Of a DNA stretch of 64,000 nt, positions 44,792 through 53,329 are shown in pieces; position 1 is the stretch's first letter, and each line of letters begins with the position of its first letter. A program made the position numbers and the translations under genes. The DNA is from Hydrogenoanaerobacterium saccharovorans (GTDB lineage: Bacteria; Bacillota; Clostridia; Oscillospirales; Ruminococcaceae): contig NZ_JACSNR010000011.1 of assembly GCF_016901815.1 (NCBI RefSeq), forward strand, positions 18,472 to 82,471, in the 5' to 3' direction. The notes beneath the pieces are model-generated. The model was not told the origin of the DNA. It made no database searches and was given only the letters and a program-made list of their open reading frames with translations.

Positions 44792-44833
44792 GTTTGTCCG
44801 CAAAAGTATCTGAAAAAGGGGTTTGGAATCATC

Positions 44834-46165
44834 ATGGATCTTCTCACCGGAAATATCCGGACCATCTATCTGCGCTATCTCAGCGCCGCCTTCGGCAGTG
44901 CCATGATCAGCTCCATCTACGGGCTGGTGGATACCGCCATGGTGGGGCAGTACCAGGGGCCGGACGGCGCCGCCGCTCTGGCCATATTCGCGCCCATCTG
45001 GAACATCATTTACAGCCTGGGGCTGCTCGCCGGCATCGGTGGCTCGATCCTCTTTGCCGCCGCCCGGGGCAGCCGGAACGACGGCACCGAGAACCGCTTC
45101 TTCACTGCCGCTGTGCTGCTCTGCGCCGGGCTTTCGGCGCTCTGCTGGGGGCTGATCCTCCTGCTGCCGGAACCCATGCTGCGGCTGTTCGGCGCCGATG
45201 ACGCTCTGCTCCCGCTGGCGATGGAATACCTGCGCCCGGTCTCCTTCGCCGTGCCGGTCTTTCTGTTCAACCAGCTGCTCTCCGCCTTCCTGCGCAATGA
45301 CAGCCGTCCGGGTCTCACCACCGCCGCTGTGCTTGCCGGCGGTATCTTCAATGTCGCCGGGGATTACTGCTTCATCTTCCTGCTGGATATGGGCATCTAC
45401 GGCGCGGGACTTGCCACCTCCCTGGGAGCCATCATTCAGCTGTGCATTCTGCTCTCCCACTTCTTCTCCCGGCACTGCACCCTCCGGCTCATGCCCGCTC
45501 CCGGGCTGCCCGGACTGTTCGGACGCATCGCCGCTGCCGGATTCTCCTCCTTCTTCATCGATGTCGCCATGGGCATTCTCACCATGCTCTTCAACCGTCA
45601 GATCATGCGCCTGCTCGGCTCGGACGCCCTGGCGGTCTACGGCATCATCGTCAATGTCAGCACCATTGTCCAGTGCTGCGGTTACAGTGTGGGACAGGCG
45701 GCCCAGCCCATCCTCTCCCAGAACTTCGGTGCCGGGCTCTATTCCCGCATCCGGCAGCTCCTGCGCCTGGCTGTCACCGCCTCGATCTGCTTCGGCATCG
45801 CCTGGACCGCGGCAGTCTGGGCTGCTCCCCTGGCCTTCGTGAAGGTCTTTATGGCGCCCTCGCCGGAAGTCCTCGCCATCGCTCCGGCAATTCTCCGGGC
45901 CTATGCCCTCTCCTTCCTGCTGCTCCCTCTCAACATCTTCTCCACCTACTTCTTCCAGTCGGTCCTCCGGGCGGAGCTCTCCTTCGGTATCGCCGTGTCC
46001 CGGGGCGCCCTCATCAGCGGCTCGCTGATCCTGCTGCTTCCGGCACTTCTCGGCCCCGATGCCATCTGGTACGCCATGCCGCTCACCGAAGTGCTCGTCT
46101 TTCTGGCAGTGGCAGCGCTGCTCCGGCGGACCGTCCGCTCGATGGAAGCAGCCCCCGCGCAATAA
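44834..46165 (+). CDS. MATE family efflux transporter
   Basis: A 443-residue protein with about twelve spans, opening MDLLTGNIRTIYLRYLSAA with ISSIYGLVDTAMVGQYQG in helix 1-2 and NVAGDYCFIFLLDMGIYGAG at the end of the first half. It resembles the DinF/MepA branch of the family. Substrate unknown. It is only distantly like the pump at 24296. Expression seems controlled by the attenuator in its leader. Confidence 0.9.
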   Translation: MDLLTGNIRTIYLRYLSAAFGSAMISSIYGLVDTAMVGQYQGPDGAAALAIFAPIWNIIYSLGLLAGIGGSILFAAARGSRNDGTENRFFTAAVLLCAGLSALCWGLILLLPEPMLRLFGADDALLPLAMEYLRPVSFAVPVFLFNQLLSAFLRNDSRPGLTTAAVLAGGIFNVAGDYCFIFLLDMGIYGAGLATSLGAIIQLCILLSHFFSRHCTLRLMPAPGLPGLFGRIAAAGFSSFFIDVAMGILTMLFNRQIMRLLGSDALAVYGIIVNVSTIVQCCGYSVGQAAQPILSQNFGAGLYSRIRQLLRLAVTASICFGIAWTAAVWAAPLAFVKVFMAPSPEVLAIAPAILRAYALSFLLLPLNIFSTYFFQSVLRAELSFGIAVSRGALISGSLILLLPALLGPDAIWYAMPLTEVLVFLAVAALLRRTVRSMEAAPAQ

Positions 46166-46167
46166 AA

Positions 46168-46208
46168 AATCCCCCGGACACTGTCTTTGCGGCCAGACAG
46201 CGCCCGGG
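46168..46208. terminator. Bidirectional terminator
   Basis: CCCCGG...CTGTCT pairs with AGACAG...CCGGGG between the convergent MATE and folate-transporter genes, with A and T runs on the two sides. Confidence 0.8.
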
Positions 46209-46215
46209 GTTCTGT

Positions 46216-46776
46216 TTATTCTCTTATTTTATAATAGCCGGCCCGGCGCAGTGCCTGGGAAGCGGCGTTGAGCACCGCATAGAGGATCGCCGACTCGATG
46301 GGGATCATGGTGAGGTTCTTGATGACCCGCACCGGGATCATGGCATAGAAGCCCTTGCCGCCCAGCAGTGCCATCCACAGGGTGGCAAGAAAGGCATTGA
46401 TGACGATGTTGATGGTGGCCTTGGTTGCCACCACACGCAGCAGGGTGGGCTTTTTCCCATAGAGGAACACGCCGTAGATCACACCTGCCAGCATGGCATT
46501 AAAAGTGTAGCCGAAGAAATAGGGACCCTGGGGCTTGAGAACACATTTGATGATGTCCCCCAGGCCGTTGGCAAGGCCGGTGACCACCGGTCCGAACAGC
46601 ATTCCCATCAGGGCGGTGGCATTGAAGGAAAGCCCCACACTCAGGGAGCCGCCGAAATCCAGGCGGAAGAAATAGGTGAGCAGGATGCTCAGCGCCAACA
46701 GAAGCGACGCGCCGGTGAGGGAACGCAGATCACGAAGCTGCGCCGCCGAACGCCGGAAGGAATCGATTAACTTCAT
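46216..46776 (-). CDS. folT: ECF transporter S component, folate type (FolT)
   Basis: A 186-residue membrane protein with five to six spans. ALSILLTYFFRLDFGG and GPYFFGYTFNAMLAGVIYG are typical of the folate S component, which gives specificity to a shared ECF energy module (not in the window). The upstream THF riboswitch supports folate as substrate. AGGAGG stands before the ATG. Confidence 0.9.
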   Translation of the reverse strand: MKLIDSFRRSAAQLRDLRSLTGASLLLALSILLTYFFRLDFGGSLSVGLSFNATALMGMLFGPVVTGLANGLGDIIKCVLKPQGPYFFGYTFNAMLAGVIYGVFLYGKKPTLLRVVATKATINIVINAFLATLWMALLGGKGFYAMIPVRVIKNLTMIPIESAILYAVLNAASQALRRAGYYKIRE

Positions 46777-46862
46777 AGCAGTGCCTCCTAACTTTCATAA
46801 ATTTGCTGTACAGTCAGGAAAGGCACACGCTGCCGCAGAGCCTGCACCGATCTTTGAAATTG

Positions 46863-46973
46863 TAACAGCGGGATGCGACAGCCCGACCGCAAACCGGTTT
46901 TCCACCGGTTTTTCGTCCGCACGGCAACTCCCCGTCCCTGCGGCACTTGACGCCTGGCCATCTACTCTGCTAA
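46863..46973 (-). ncRNA. Tetrahydrofolate riboswitch
   Basis: On the minus strand the conserved blocks occur in order: AGAGTAGATGG, GGCGTCAAGTG, GGGACGGGGAGTTG, GGACGAAAAACCGG, a hairpin, then TGCGGTC and GCATCCCGCTG. TAGCAG and CTGTTA close stem P1. It lies between the promoter and folT, about 85 bases before the start codon. The motif agrees with the known THF riboswitch class of Firmicutes, which lowers folate uptake when THF is high. Confidence 0.85.
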
Positions 46974-47005
46974 TGAAAGGCGGACTTTTCCCAGTCCGGT
47001 TATTT

Positions 47006-47034
47006 ATTGTAGCATATCCGGCATATTCTGACAA
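47006..47034 (-). promoter_or_regulatory. folT promoter
   Basis: TTGTCA (47029-47034) and TACAAT (47006-47011) on the minus strand, 17-base spacer, 30 bases ahead of the riboswitch. Confidence 0.8.
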
Positions 47035-47269
47035 GGCACGCCCCGAAGAATCCCTCCCAGGACAGCAAACGAAGGCATTTTGTTTCCCGGCGGCAGATTT
47101 CGACCATACACCACCCCTTTTTTGGCGTATCAGACGAAAAAACGCAGTTTTTATTGGCTGAAAATGCATTTTCTCCGTCCCGATTCCATGGTATAATAAT
47201 ATGTAACAAATGGTGAAAGAGATCTGGCTCTGCTTTTTACTCTGTCCCATACAGAAAGGATTTGATACT

Positions 47270-48403
47270 ATGTTCCGTCTTTTGAAAAACGGCGACGTCT
47301 ATGCCCCTGAACACATCGGCAAGGCCGATATCCTCATCTGCAATGACAAAATCGTGGACATTGCAGAGCATATCGACTTCGATTATCCCGGCACCGAAGT
47401 GGTGGACCTCGAGGGCCGCAAGGTAATCCCCGGCGTCATTGACCAGCATATCCATGTCACCGGCGGCGGCGGTGAGAGCGGCTTCACCAGCAAGGTAACC
47501 GAAGTCGGTCTCTCGGATCTGGTACGCGGTGGTGTCTGCACCGTTGTGGGCGTTCTGGGCACCGACTCCATCTCCCGAAATGTGGAAAGCCTGCTCGCCA
47601 AGGTCAAGGCCCTCAACGAAGAAGGCCTGACTGCTTACTGCTACACCGGTTCCTATGACTATCCCTCCCCCACTGTCACTGGTTCTGTGGGCCGGGATAT
47701 TGCCCTGATCGATGAGGTCATCGGCGTGAAGATCTGCATCTCCGACCACCGCTATGCCGGCATCACCCGCAAGGAACTCACCAAGCTGGCTGCCGCTGCC
47801 CGTGTGGCTGGTCTGGTAGGCAAGAAACCGGGCGTGGTACACATCCACATGGGCGCCGGCAAGAAGGGCCTCAAGGATGTATTCAAGATCATTGAAAAGA
47901 CCGATATTCCCGTCAAGACCTTCCGTCCCACCCATGCCAAGAACAATCTCAAGGATATGATGAAGCTGGCAAAGATGGGCGGTTATGTGGACTTTACCGC
48001 TTCGCCGCCCTCCGGCTGCGCTGCCATTATGAAGGAATTCATGGCAGAAGCTCCCGATGGCAGCGTGACCATGAGCTCCGACTCCAACGGCAGTATGCCC
48101 GTATGGAACGAGAAGAACGAGCTCATCGGCATCAAGGCGGCGGAGAGCACCGGTGTCTATGAAACCATGGTGGCACTGCATCTGGAGCAGGGTCTCCCGC
48201 TGGAAGAGGCTCTCAAGCCCTGTACTGTCAATGTAGCCAAGGCACTGAACCTCTATCCCCGCAAGGGCTGCCTGAAGCCGGACAGCGATGCTGATATCCT
48301 GGTTCTGGACGGCGACGAGCTGAAGCTTTATGAGATGTATGCCAAGGGCAAGAAGATGATGGCGGAAGGAAAACCCATCGTCAAGGGATACTTCGAAAAG
48401 TAA
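47270..48403 (+). CDS. iadA: Isoaspartyl dipeptidase (beta-aspartyl-peptidase)
   Basis: A 377-residue amidohydrolase. The metal motif VIPGVIDQHIHVTGGGGE (about residues 55-72) has HxH followed by the Gly-rich loop of IadA; VVHIHMGAG, THAKNN and SSDSNGSMP carry the later ligands and the catalytic Asp. It cuts beta-aspartyl dipeptides from damaged proteins. The ATG at 47270 has AAAGGA ahead. A TATAAT box at 47192-47197 is a likely promoter but its -35 is weak. Confidence 0.92.
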   Translation: MFRLLKNGDVYAPEHIGKADILICNDKIVDIAEHIDFDYPGTEVVDLEGRKVIPGVIDQHIHVTGGGGESGFTSKVTEVGLSDLVRGGVCTVVGVLGTDSISRNVESLLAKVKALNEEGLTAYCYTGSYDYPSPTVTGSVGRDIALIDEVIGVKICISDHRYAGITRKELTKLAAAARVAGLVGKKPGVVHIHMGAGKKGLKDVFKIIEKTDIPVKTFRPTHAKNNLKDMMKLAKMGGYVDFTASPPSGCAAIMKEFMAEAPDGSVTMSSDSNGSMPVWNEKNELIGIKAAESTGVYETMVALHLEQGLPLEEALKPCTVNVAKALNLYPRKGCLKPDSDADILVLDGDELKLYEMYAKGKKMMAEGKPIVKGYFEK

Positions 48404-48425
48404 TCCATTCCCGCATGCTTGTGAA

Positions 48426-48453
48426 AAGGGCCTGCTTGTCAGGTCCTTTTCCC
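48426..48453 (+). terminator. iadA terminator
   Basis: AAGGGCCTG / CAGGTCCTT (9 bp, one G-T pair) followed by TTTTCCC. Confidence 0.75.
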
Positions 48454-48499
48454 TCTTTGCGGCCTTTCGCAAATACTGGAAAAAGTTGCGGCGCCTTCC

Positions 48500-48528
48500 T
48501 TGACAAAACTGCCTGTGAGTGATATATT
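48500..48528 (+). promoter_or_regulatory. Promoter of the marR-degV pair
   Basis: TTGACA (48500-48505) and TATATT (48523-48528) with a 17-base spacer. Confidence 0.85.
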
Positions 48529-48538
48529 GTTAGATACT

Positions 48539-48553
48539 CTTTGAAATTCAAAG
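48539..48553. promoter_or_regulatory. FabT-like operator
   Basis: CTTTGAAATTCAAAG is a perfect 15-base palindrome (centre excepted) at the start of the transcript. It fits the TTTGA-N3-TCAAA pattern bound by FabT-type MarR proteins, so the downstream regulator probably controls itself. Confidence 0.7.
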
Positions 48554-48594
48554 CACAAGCCATTGTTACCACCCGCATAAGGAGGTACCCCTGC

Positions 48595-49044
48595 ATGCAG
48601 CGTGAAAAAATCAATACATTCCTGGTCAACGCCTTCAATACGATCCTGCAGCTGGAGGATCGGGCCCTTTCCAGCAGCCATGAGTTTTCCAATCTCTCGG
48701 TGAGTGAGTTCCATGTCATCGAGGCCGTGATCGCCTGCGGGGACAGCAGCTCCATGAGCGCCATCTCCAAACGGCTGGGCATCACGGTGGGATCGCTCAC
48801 CGTAGCGGTGAAAACCCTGGCAAACAAGGGATACCTCAAACGGGAAAAACGCCTCAATGATATGCGTATGGTCTATGTGATCCCCACTGAAAAGGGACTG
48901 GCTGCCAACGAATATCACTCGGCATTTCATCGTAAAATGGTAGATGCAGTGATGGAAAAGCTCCCGCCGGAAGAACTGGATACCCTGGTTTCGGCGCTGG
49001 AGATCGTATCGAACTTCTTCACTGAAACCCGGGAAGCACGGTGA
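48595..49044 (+). CDS. MarR family regulator, FabT-like
   Basis: A 149-residue winged-HTH protein. EKINTFLVNAFNTILQLED, LSVSEFHVIEAV, LGITVGSLTVAVKTLANKGYL and FHRKMVDAVMEKL line up with FabT, the repressor of fatty-acid synthesis genes in Firmicutes. AAGGAGG precedes the ATG at 48595. No fab genes are beside it; instead a DegV protein follows 31 bases on, which fits control of fatty-acid use. The regulon is inferred from motif and neighbour. Confidence 0.8.
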   Translation: MQREKINTFLVNAFNTILQLEDRALSSSHEFSNLSVSEFHVIEAVIACGDSSSMSAISKRLGITVGSLTVAVKTLANKGYLKREKRLNDMRMVYVIPTEKGLAANEYHSAFHRKMVDAVMEKLPPEELDTLVSALEIVSNFFTETREAR

Positions 49045-49075
49045 ACCAGCCAAAACTACTGCGAGGATATAGATT

Positions 49076-49918
49076 ATGAGCGTAAAAATTATTGTAGACA
49101 GCACCTGCGATTTTGAGCCGGAGGAGCGTCAGGCACTGGGGATCGAAATGATCCCGCTGACCGTCCAGTTCGGCGAGGAGATCTTCCGGGACGGCATCGA
49201 CATCACCAAGGAGGAATTCTTCCAGCGGCTGCGTGCCTCCAAGGAACTGCCCCACACCAGTCAGATCAATCCCGCCACCTTCCTGGAGGTATATGAGCGT
49301 CTGGGTGCGGACGGCAGTGAACTGCTGGTGATGACCATCTCCAAGAATCTCAGCGGCACCTATCAGTCCGCCTGTGTGGCAGCAGAGCAGTATACCGGCA
49401 AGATCCGGGTAGTGGACAGCTCTCTGGCTACCACCGCCTTTGCCATGATGGTACGGATCGCCTGCCGCATGCGGGACGAAGGCCATACAGTGGATGAGAT
49501 CGCTGACTATCTGGAAAAGATCCGGGAACGGCTGGTGATTATCTGCTGCATGAATACGCTGGAGTACCTGCACAAGGGCGGACGGCTCTCGGCAACGGTC
49601 ACCATCCTGGGCGGTATGCTCAATATCAAGCCGGTGGTCCTCATCAAGGACGGTCATATCTCCATCCTCCACAAGGCACGGGGCATCAAAGCCGCTGCCC
49701 GCTGGATGGTGGACTATGTGGCAGAAACCGGATTCGATGCCTCCCTCCCCATCGGCTTTATCCACTCGGACAATCCCGAGGGTGCGGTGGAAGTGCGCTC
49801 CATGCTGGCAGAAAAGGCCACCTGGGGCGAGGAGATGACCCAGGGCATCGGCCCGGTCATCGGCACCCATATCGGCGACGGCTGTGTTGCCATTGCCTGC
49901 TTCTGGAAGGAAAAGTAA
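49076..49918 (+). CDS. DegV family fatty-acid-binding protein
   Basis: A 280-residue protein. KIIVDSTCDFEPEERQALG and the TSQINPATF loop with MTISKNLSGTYQSA are DegV hallmarks; GGRLSATVTILGGMLNIKP is the lid region and GHIGDGC-like THIGDGCVAIA lies at the end. DegV/FakB proteins hold a fatty acid, in some species for phosphorylation by FakA. No fakA is seen here. Confidence 0.92.
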   Translation: MSVKIIVDSTCDFEPEERQALGIEMIPLTVQFGEEIFRDGIDITKEEFFQRLRASKELPHTSQINPATFLEVYERLGADGSELLVMTISKNLSGTYQSACVAAEQYTGKIRVVDSSLATTAFAMMVRIACRMRDEGHTVDEIADYLEKIRERLVIICCMNTLEYLHKGGRLSATVTILGGMLNIKPVVLIKDGHISILHKARGIKAAARWMVDYVAETGFDASLPIGFIHSDNPEGAVEVRSMLAEKATWGEEMTQGIGPVIGTHIGDGCVAIACFWKEK

Positions 49919-49931
49919 ATCGTTTTCACCC

Positions 49932-49972
49932 GACCCGTCCCCCGGTTCTGCCCGGCGGACGGGTCATTTTTT
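49932..49972 (+). terminator. degV terminator
   Basis: GACCCGTCC / GGACGGGTC (9 bp) with ATTTTTT after it. Confidence 0.9.
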
Positions 49973-50042
49973 GCGCCTTGCGGTTTTTCCGGTTTGTGGT
50001 ACAATGGAAAAAGCAAGATCAACTACTTTCCGGGAGGCCGAC

Positions 50043-50717
50043 ATGCAGAAGAAGTATCTGGAGATCAAAGACTACCTGATGGAGCGCATCCGCTCCGGGG
50101 AATACAAGCCGGAACAGGCGATCCCGGCGGAACGGGAACTGGCTGCCCAGCTGGGTGTGAGCCGTATGACCGTGCGCAAGGCCATCGAAGAACTGATGTA
50201 TGAAGGTCTGCTGATCCGGCGGAAGGGCAGCGGCACCTTCCTCACCACAGCCAAGAGCTCCAAGCCGGACCTGCTGCTGGAAGCCGGGGAAAACGCTGTC
50301 AAGATCGTCAGCTGCAAGCTCTGCTCCGAAGGCAGCTATGGCTACAAGATGCTGGGTCTCGATCCCAGCCGCAGCTACTGGCGTCTGCGCCGGGTACGCC
50401 GCATCGGACATCAGCCCTACGCCTATGAGGACATCTACTTCCACCCGGATTTCTTCCCCACTGTGGGACGGGAATTCTATACCAAGGGGCTCAGCCGGAT
50501 GGCAGCGGAATCGGGCTATCCCGATCTCACCGTCTATGAGGATGTGGAAGCCCTGCTCTGCCTGCACAACACCGCACTGCTGCTCAAGGTGGAAACCGGC
50601 TCTCCCATTCTCCAGATCAAAAGCTACTTCTCCTCCGGCGATCAGGTGATGATGTTCTGCCGCAGCTATCACCCCGGCGACAGCTACAAGTACCAGTCCC
50701 TGCGCCGTCCTCTTTGA
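50043..50717 (+). CDS. GntR/HutC family regulator
   Basis: A 224-residue protein. Winged HTH at residues 5-70 (PAERELAAQLGVSRMTVRKAI, then RRKGSGTFL), and a UTRA effector domain at about 90-220. Such proteins are released from DNA by a small metabolite. GGGAGG precedes the ATG at 50043, with TTGCGG and TACAAT 16 bases apart upstream. The molybdenum hydroxylase operon starts 350 bases downstream with TATACCA-type sites, so it is the likely target. Confidence 0.88.
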   Translation: MQKKYLEIKDYLMERIRSGEYKPEQAIPAERELAAQLGVSRMTVRKAIEELMYEGLLIRRKGSGTFLTTAKSSKPDLLLEAGENAVKIVSCKLCSEGSYGYKMLGLDPSRSYWRLRRVRRIGHQPYAYEDIYFHPDFFPTVGREFYTKGLSRMAAESGYPDLTVYEDVEALLCLHNTALLLKVETGSPILQIKSYFSSGDQVMMFCRSYHPGDSYKYQSLRRPL

Positions 50718-50756
50718 CCGGAATTTTCCAGTAAATGATCCAAAACCAGCTTTTCA

Positions 50757-50790
50757 GAGCGTCGGAATCCCCGGCACTCTTTTTATTTTA
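50757..50790 (+). terminator. Weak terminator after the gntR gene
   Basis: AGAG-CGTCGG / CCGGCA-CTCT forms an imperfect stem followed by TTTTTATTTTA. Confidence 0.55.
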
Positions 50791-50792
50791 TC

Positions 50793-51043
50793 TATACCAA
50801 TTCAAAATTTCTTGTCGCTCTGTACAAAAACAGATCCGGCCTTTTTGTCGCTGTATTTTGCAAAAAATAGCGATAATTGTGAGGAAAACCGGGATATTTT
50901 CACCCAATTTATCATCTTAACCAAAAACTTCCCAATTGGGTTAAAAAAATATCACAGCTTCTTGACATAGACCAATTCAAAGGCTATAGTAAGCAGTGCA
51001 AAATAGCGATTGGTATGCTTATTTTTATAAAATGGTATACAAC
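50793..51043. promoter_or_regulatory. Candidate GntR half sites around the xdh promoter
   Basis: Four similar sites: TATACCAATTCAAA (50793-50806), TAGACCAATTCAAA (50968-50981), ATTGGTATGC (51009-51018) and ATGGTATACAAC (51032-51043). The first two read TATACCAAT, the last two its complement, and they flank or enter the promoter. A palindrome CCCAATTGGG lies at about 50932. The pattern fits a regulator that binds at several places, most simply the GntR protein next door. Confidence 0.6.
50962..50990 (+). promoter_or_regulatory. Promoter of the molybdenum hydroxylase operon
   Basis: TTGACA (50962-50967) and TATAGT (50985-50990), 17-base spacer that contains one candidate operator. Confidence 0.85.
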
Positions 51044-51070
51044 GCACCGGGTATTTGCAAGGAGGTTTAT

Positions 51071-53329
51071 ATGGTACACGTAGGTAAATCGTATCCCATT
51101 CACGATGCCCTGGGCAAGGCCACAGGCCGTACTGTTTACGCCGGCGATATGGAGCTGAAGGGTATGCTCCACATGGCTGTGCTGTTCAGCAAGATTCCCC
51201 ATGGCTTCGTCAAGAAGCTCGACTATTCCAAGGCAATGGAACTGCCGGGCGTAGTGGATGTGCTCTACTACGGCAACACCTGCCAGAAGGAGTACAACCG
51301 TTATCACTCCCAGTACCGCCAGGATCTGATCCATACCGAGCGGATCTTCAACCAGCATGTGCGCTTCGTCGGCGACCGGATCGCTGCCGTTGTTGCCACC
51401 ACCGAGGAGATCGCCCGCAAGGCTGTTTCCCTCATCGAGGTTGAGTACGAGGAGTATTCCTTTGCTCTGGACGCCCATGAAACTCTCGAGGGTAAGATCG
51501 ACAACATGGATGAGCATGGCTCGGTATTCGGCTCCATCGCCAATGAAGTCGGCACCCGTCCGGAAAATGACGGCACCTTTGTGGAAGTGGACACCACCAC
51601 TCACATCGACCGCATCAATCATATGGCTATGGAAACTCATGCCGCTGTGGCTGAGTTCGACAGCCAGGGTGAACTGACCATCTACTCCCCCAACCAGACC
51701 GTTTACGGCATCCGTTCCTTTATTGCGGATCTGTTCGATATGGACTACAACAAGGTCCGTGTCGTAAAGACCACCATGGGCGGCAGCTTCGGCGGTAAGC
51801 AGGAGTGGGTTCTGGAGCCGCTGGTAGCTGCTGCTGCCCTGCGGGTAAAGCGTCCGGTCAAGCTGGTCTACAACCGTGAGGAGAGCATCCGCTCCACCTA
51901 CTGCCGCGCTCCCATGTACTTCAAGAACAAGTTCACCTTCACTCCGGACGGCAAGCTCCAGGATGTGGACTGTGACCTGCTGCTGGATGCCGGCGCTTAT
52001 CTGGGCAACTCCATCAACTACGCCCGCACCCTGGGAAGCAAGTTCTTCCGTACATACCGCTATCCCCATGAGACCTTCCACGCTCAGGTTGCCCTGACCA
52101 ACACCATTGTCAGCGGTGCCTTCCGTGGCTGGAGCTCGCCGGAGTTCAACATCAACTTCGAGCACGGCATGAACATGGCAGCCCGCAAGCTGGGCATCGA
52201 CCCCATCGAGCTGCGTCTGAAGAATGTCATCCATGAGGGCGACATCGAGCTGTCCACCGGCCTGAACCTGGGCGACTTCAAGGGCCGTCAGGTACTGGAA
52301 CTGGGCCGTGAGAAGTTTGACTGGGAGAACCGCAAGAAGGAGATCGCTGAGTTCAACGCTCAGAACAAGCGCTACAAGCGTGGTATGGGCGTCAGCCTGG
52401 GCGGTCATGTAAACGGCTTCTATCCTGCCAAGCCGGACTACACCCGTGTGGATATGTGCGTAACCGAGAGCGGCACCGTTCGCTGCGGCGTTACCCTGCA
52501 TGACCATGGCTGCGGTACTGTAACCGCCTTCAAGATGATCGCTGCGGAAGAGCTGGGCATCGAAGTGGATCAGGTACGCATCCAGGAGGGTGATACTGCC
52601 GTAACTCCTCAGGACTTCGTAGGCTGCTTCTCCAGCCGTACCACCTATGTAATGGGCCGTGCCACCCAGGAATGCGCCAAGCTGCTCAAGGAGCGCATCA
52701 AGGAGCACTTCGCTGTCGAGCGGGGCTGTGATGTAGCCGATGTAGTTCTGGACGGCATGACTGTTTACTCCACCAAGGAGCCCGATGTGGTTTACACCTG
52801 GAGCGATCTGGTTTATGCTTCCCAGCAGCGCTACCAGCACGAGATCTTTGCCTCCTATGAGTATGTGAGCAAGGATAACCCCGGCGTATGCGGCGGTCAC
52901 TTCGCCTATGTAGAGGTGGACACCTACACCGGTATGGTCAAGATTCTCGACTACCTGGCTGTACAGGATATCGGTCAGGCTATCAACCGGGAGATCTGCA
53001 TCGCTCAGACCCAGGGCGCATCTGTTATGGGCGCCGGCGCTGCTCTGACCGAGCATGTGCACTACCGTCCCAACGGTGTTCCCTTCGCCAACCTCAAGGA
53101 CTACCATCTGCTCAACTCCTTCGAGGCTCCCAGCGTACGGGTCGAGCTCATCGAGAACCACAACACAGAGGGTCCGTTCGGCGCCAAGACCATCGGTGAG
53201 GTATGCCATGTTCCGGCTTCCGCCGCTGTGGTTGGCGCGGTCAACGACGCTCTGCAGAGCGATCTGAACGACCTGCCCCTGACCCCTGACAAGATCACTG
53301 CTTACCTGAAGAATCGGGAGGAAAGATAA
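51071..53329 (+). CDS. Molybdenum hydroxylase, molybdopterin-binding subunit (xanthine dehydrogenase family)
   Basis: A 752-residue subunit with an aldehyde oxidase/xanthine dehydrogenase hammerhead domain (about 1-120) and two Mo-cofactor domains. Seen: MGGSFGGKQEW (about 236), GAFRGWSSPE (about 347), and GPFGAKTIGEV (about 700) with the Glu that acts as base. It hydroxylates a substrate with water as oxygen source. Xanthine or hypoxanthine is likely, but related enzymes act on other N-heterocycles, so the substrate is open. GGAGG precedes the ATG at 51071. Codons such as CGT, GCT and GTA are frequent, as in highly expressed genes. Confidence 0.9.
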   Translation: MVHVGKSYPIHDALGKATGRTVYAGDMELKGMLHMAVLFSKIPHGFVKKLDYSKAMELPGVVDVLYYGNTCQKEYNRYHSQYRQDLIHTERIFNQHVRFVGDRIAAVVATTEEIARKAVSLIEVEYEEYSFALDAHETLEGKIDNMDEHGSVFGSIANEVGTRPENDGTFVEVDTTTHIDRINHMAMETHAAVAEFDSQGELTIYSPNQTVYGIRSFIADLFDMDYNKVRVVKTTMGGSFGGKQEWVLEPLVAAAALRVKRPVKLVYNREESIRSTYCRAPMYFKNKFTFTPDGKLQDVDCDLLLDAGAYLGNSINYARTLGSKFFRTYRYPHETFHAQVALTNTIVSGAFRGWSSPEFNINFEHGMNMAARKLGIDPIELRLKNVIHEGDIELSTGLNLGDFKGRQVLELGREKFDWENRKKEIAEFNAQNKRYKRGMGVSLGGHVNGFYPAKPDYTRVDMCVTESGTVRCGVTLHDHGCGTVTAFKMIAAEELGIEVDQVRIQEGDTAVTPQDFVGCFSSRTTYVMGRATQECAKLLKERIKEHFAVERGCDVADVVLDGMTVYSTKEPDVVYTWSDLVYASQQRYQHEIFASYEYVSKDNPGVCGGHFAYVEVDTYTGMVKILDYLAVQDIGQAINREICIAQTQGASVMGAGAALTEHVHYRPNGVPFANLKDYHLLNSFEAPSVRVELIENHNTEGPFGAKTIGEVCHVPASAAVVGAVNDALQSDLNDLPLTPDKITAYLKNREER

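Noticed and set aside
44734..45201. Rightward frame opening in the MATE leader, possible leader peptide
   Set aside because: No ribosome site at its ATG and it runs far into the MATE gene in another frame; a short stalling peptide would be expected to stop early.
50926..50950. CCCAATTGGG palindrome as main operator of the hydroxylase operon
   Set aside because: Single copy and about 20 bases upstream of the -35 box; the repeated TATACCA-type sites are better candidates.
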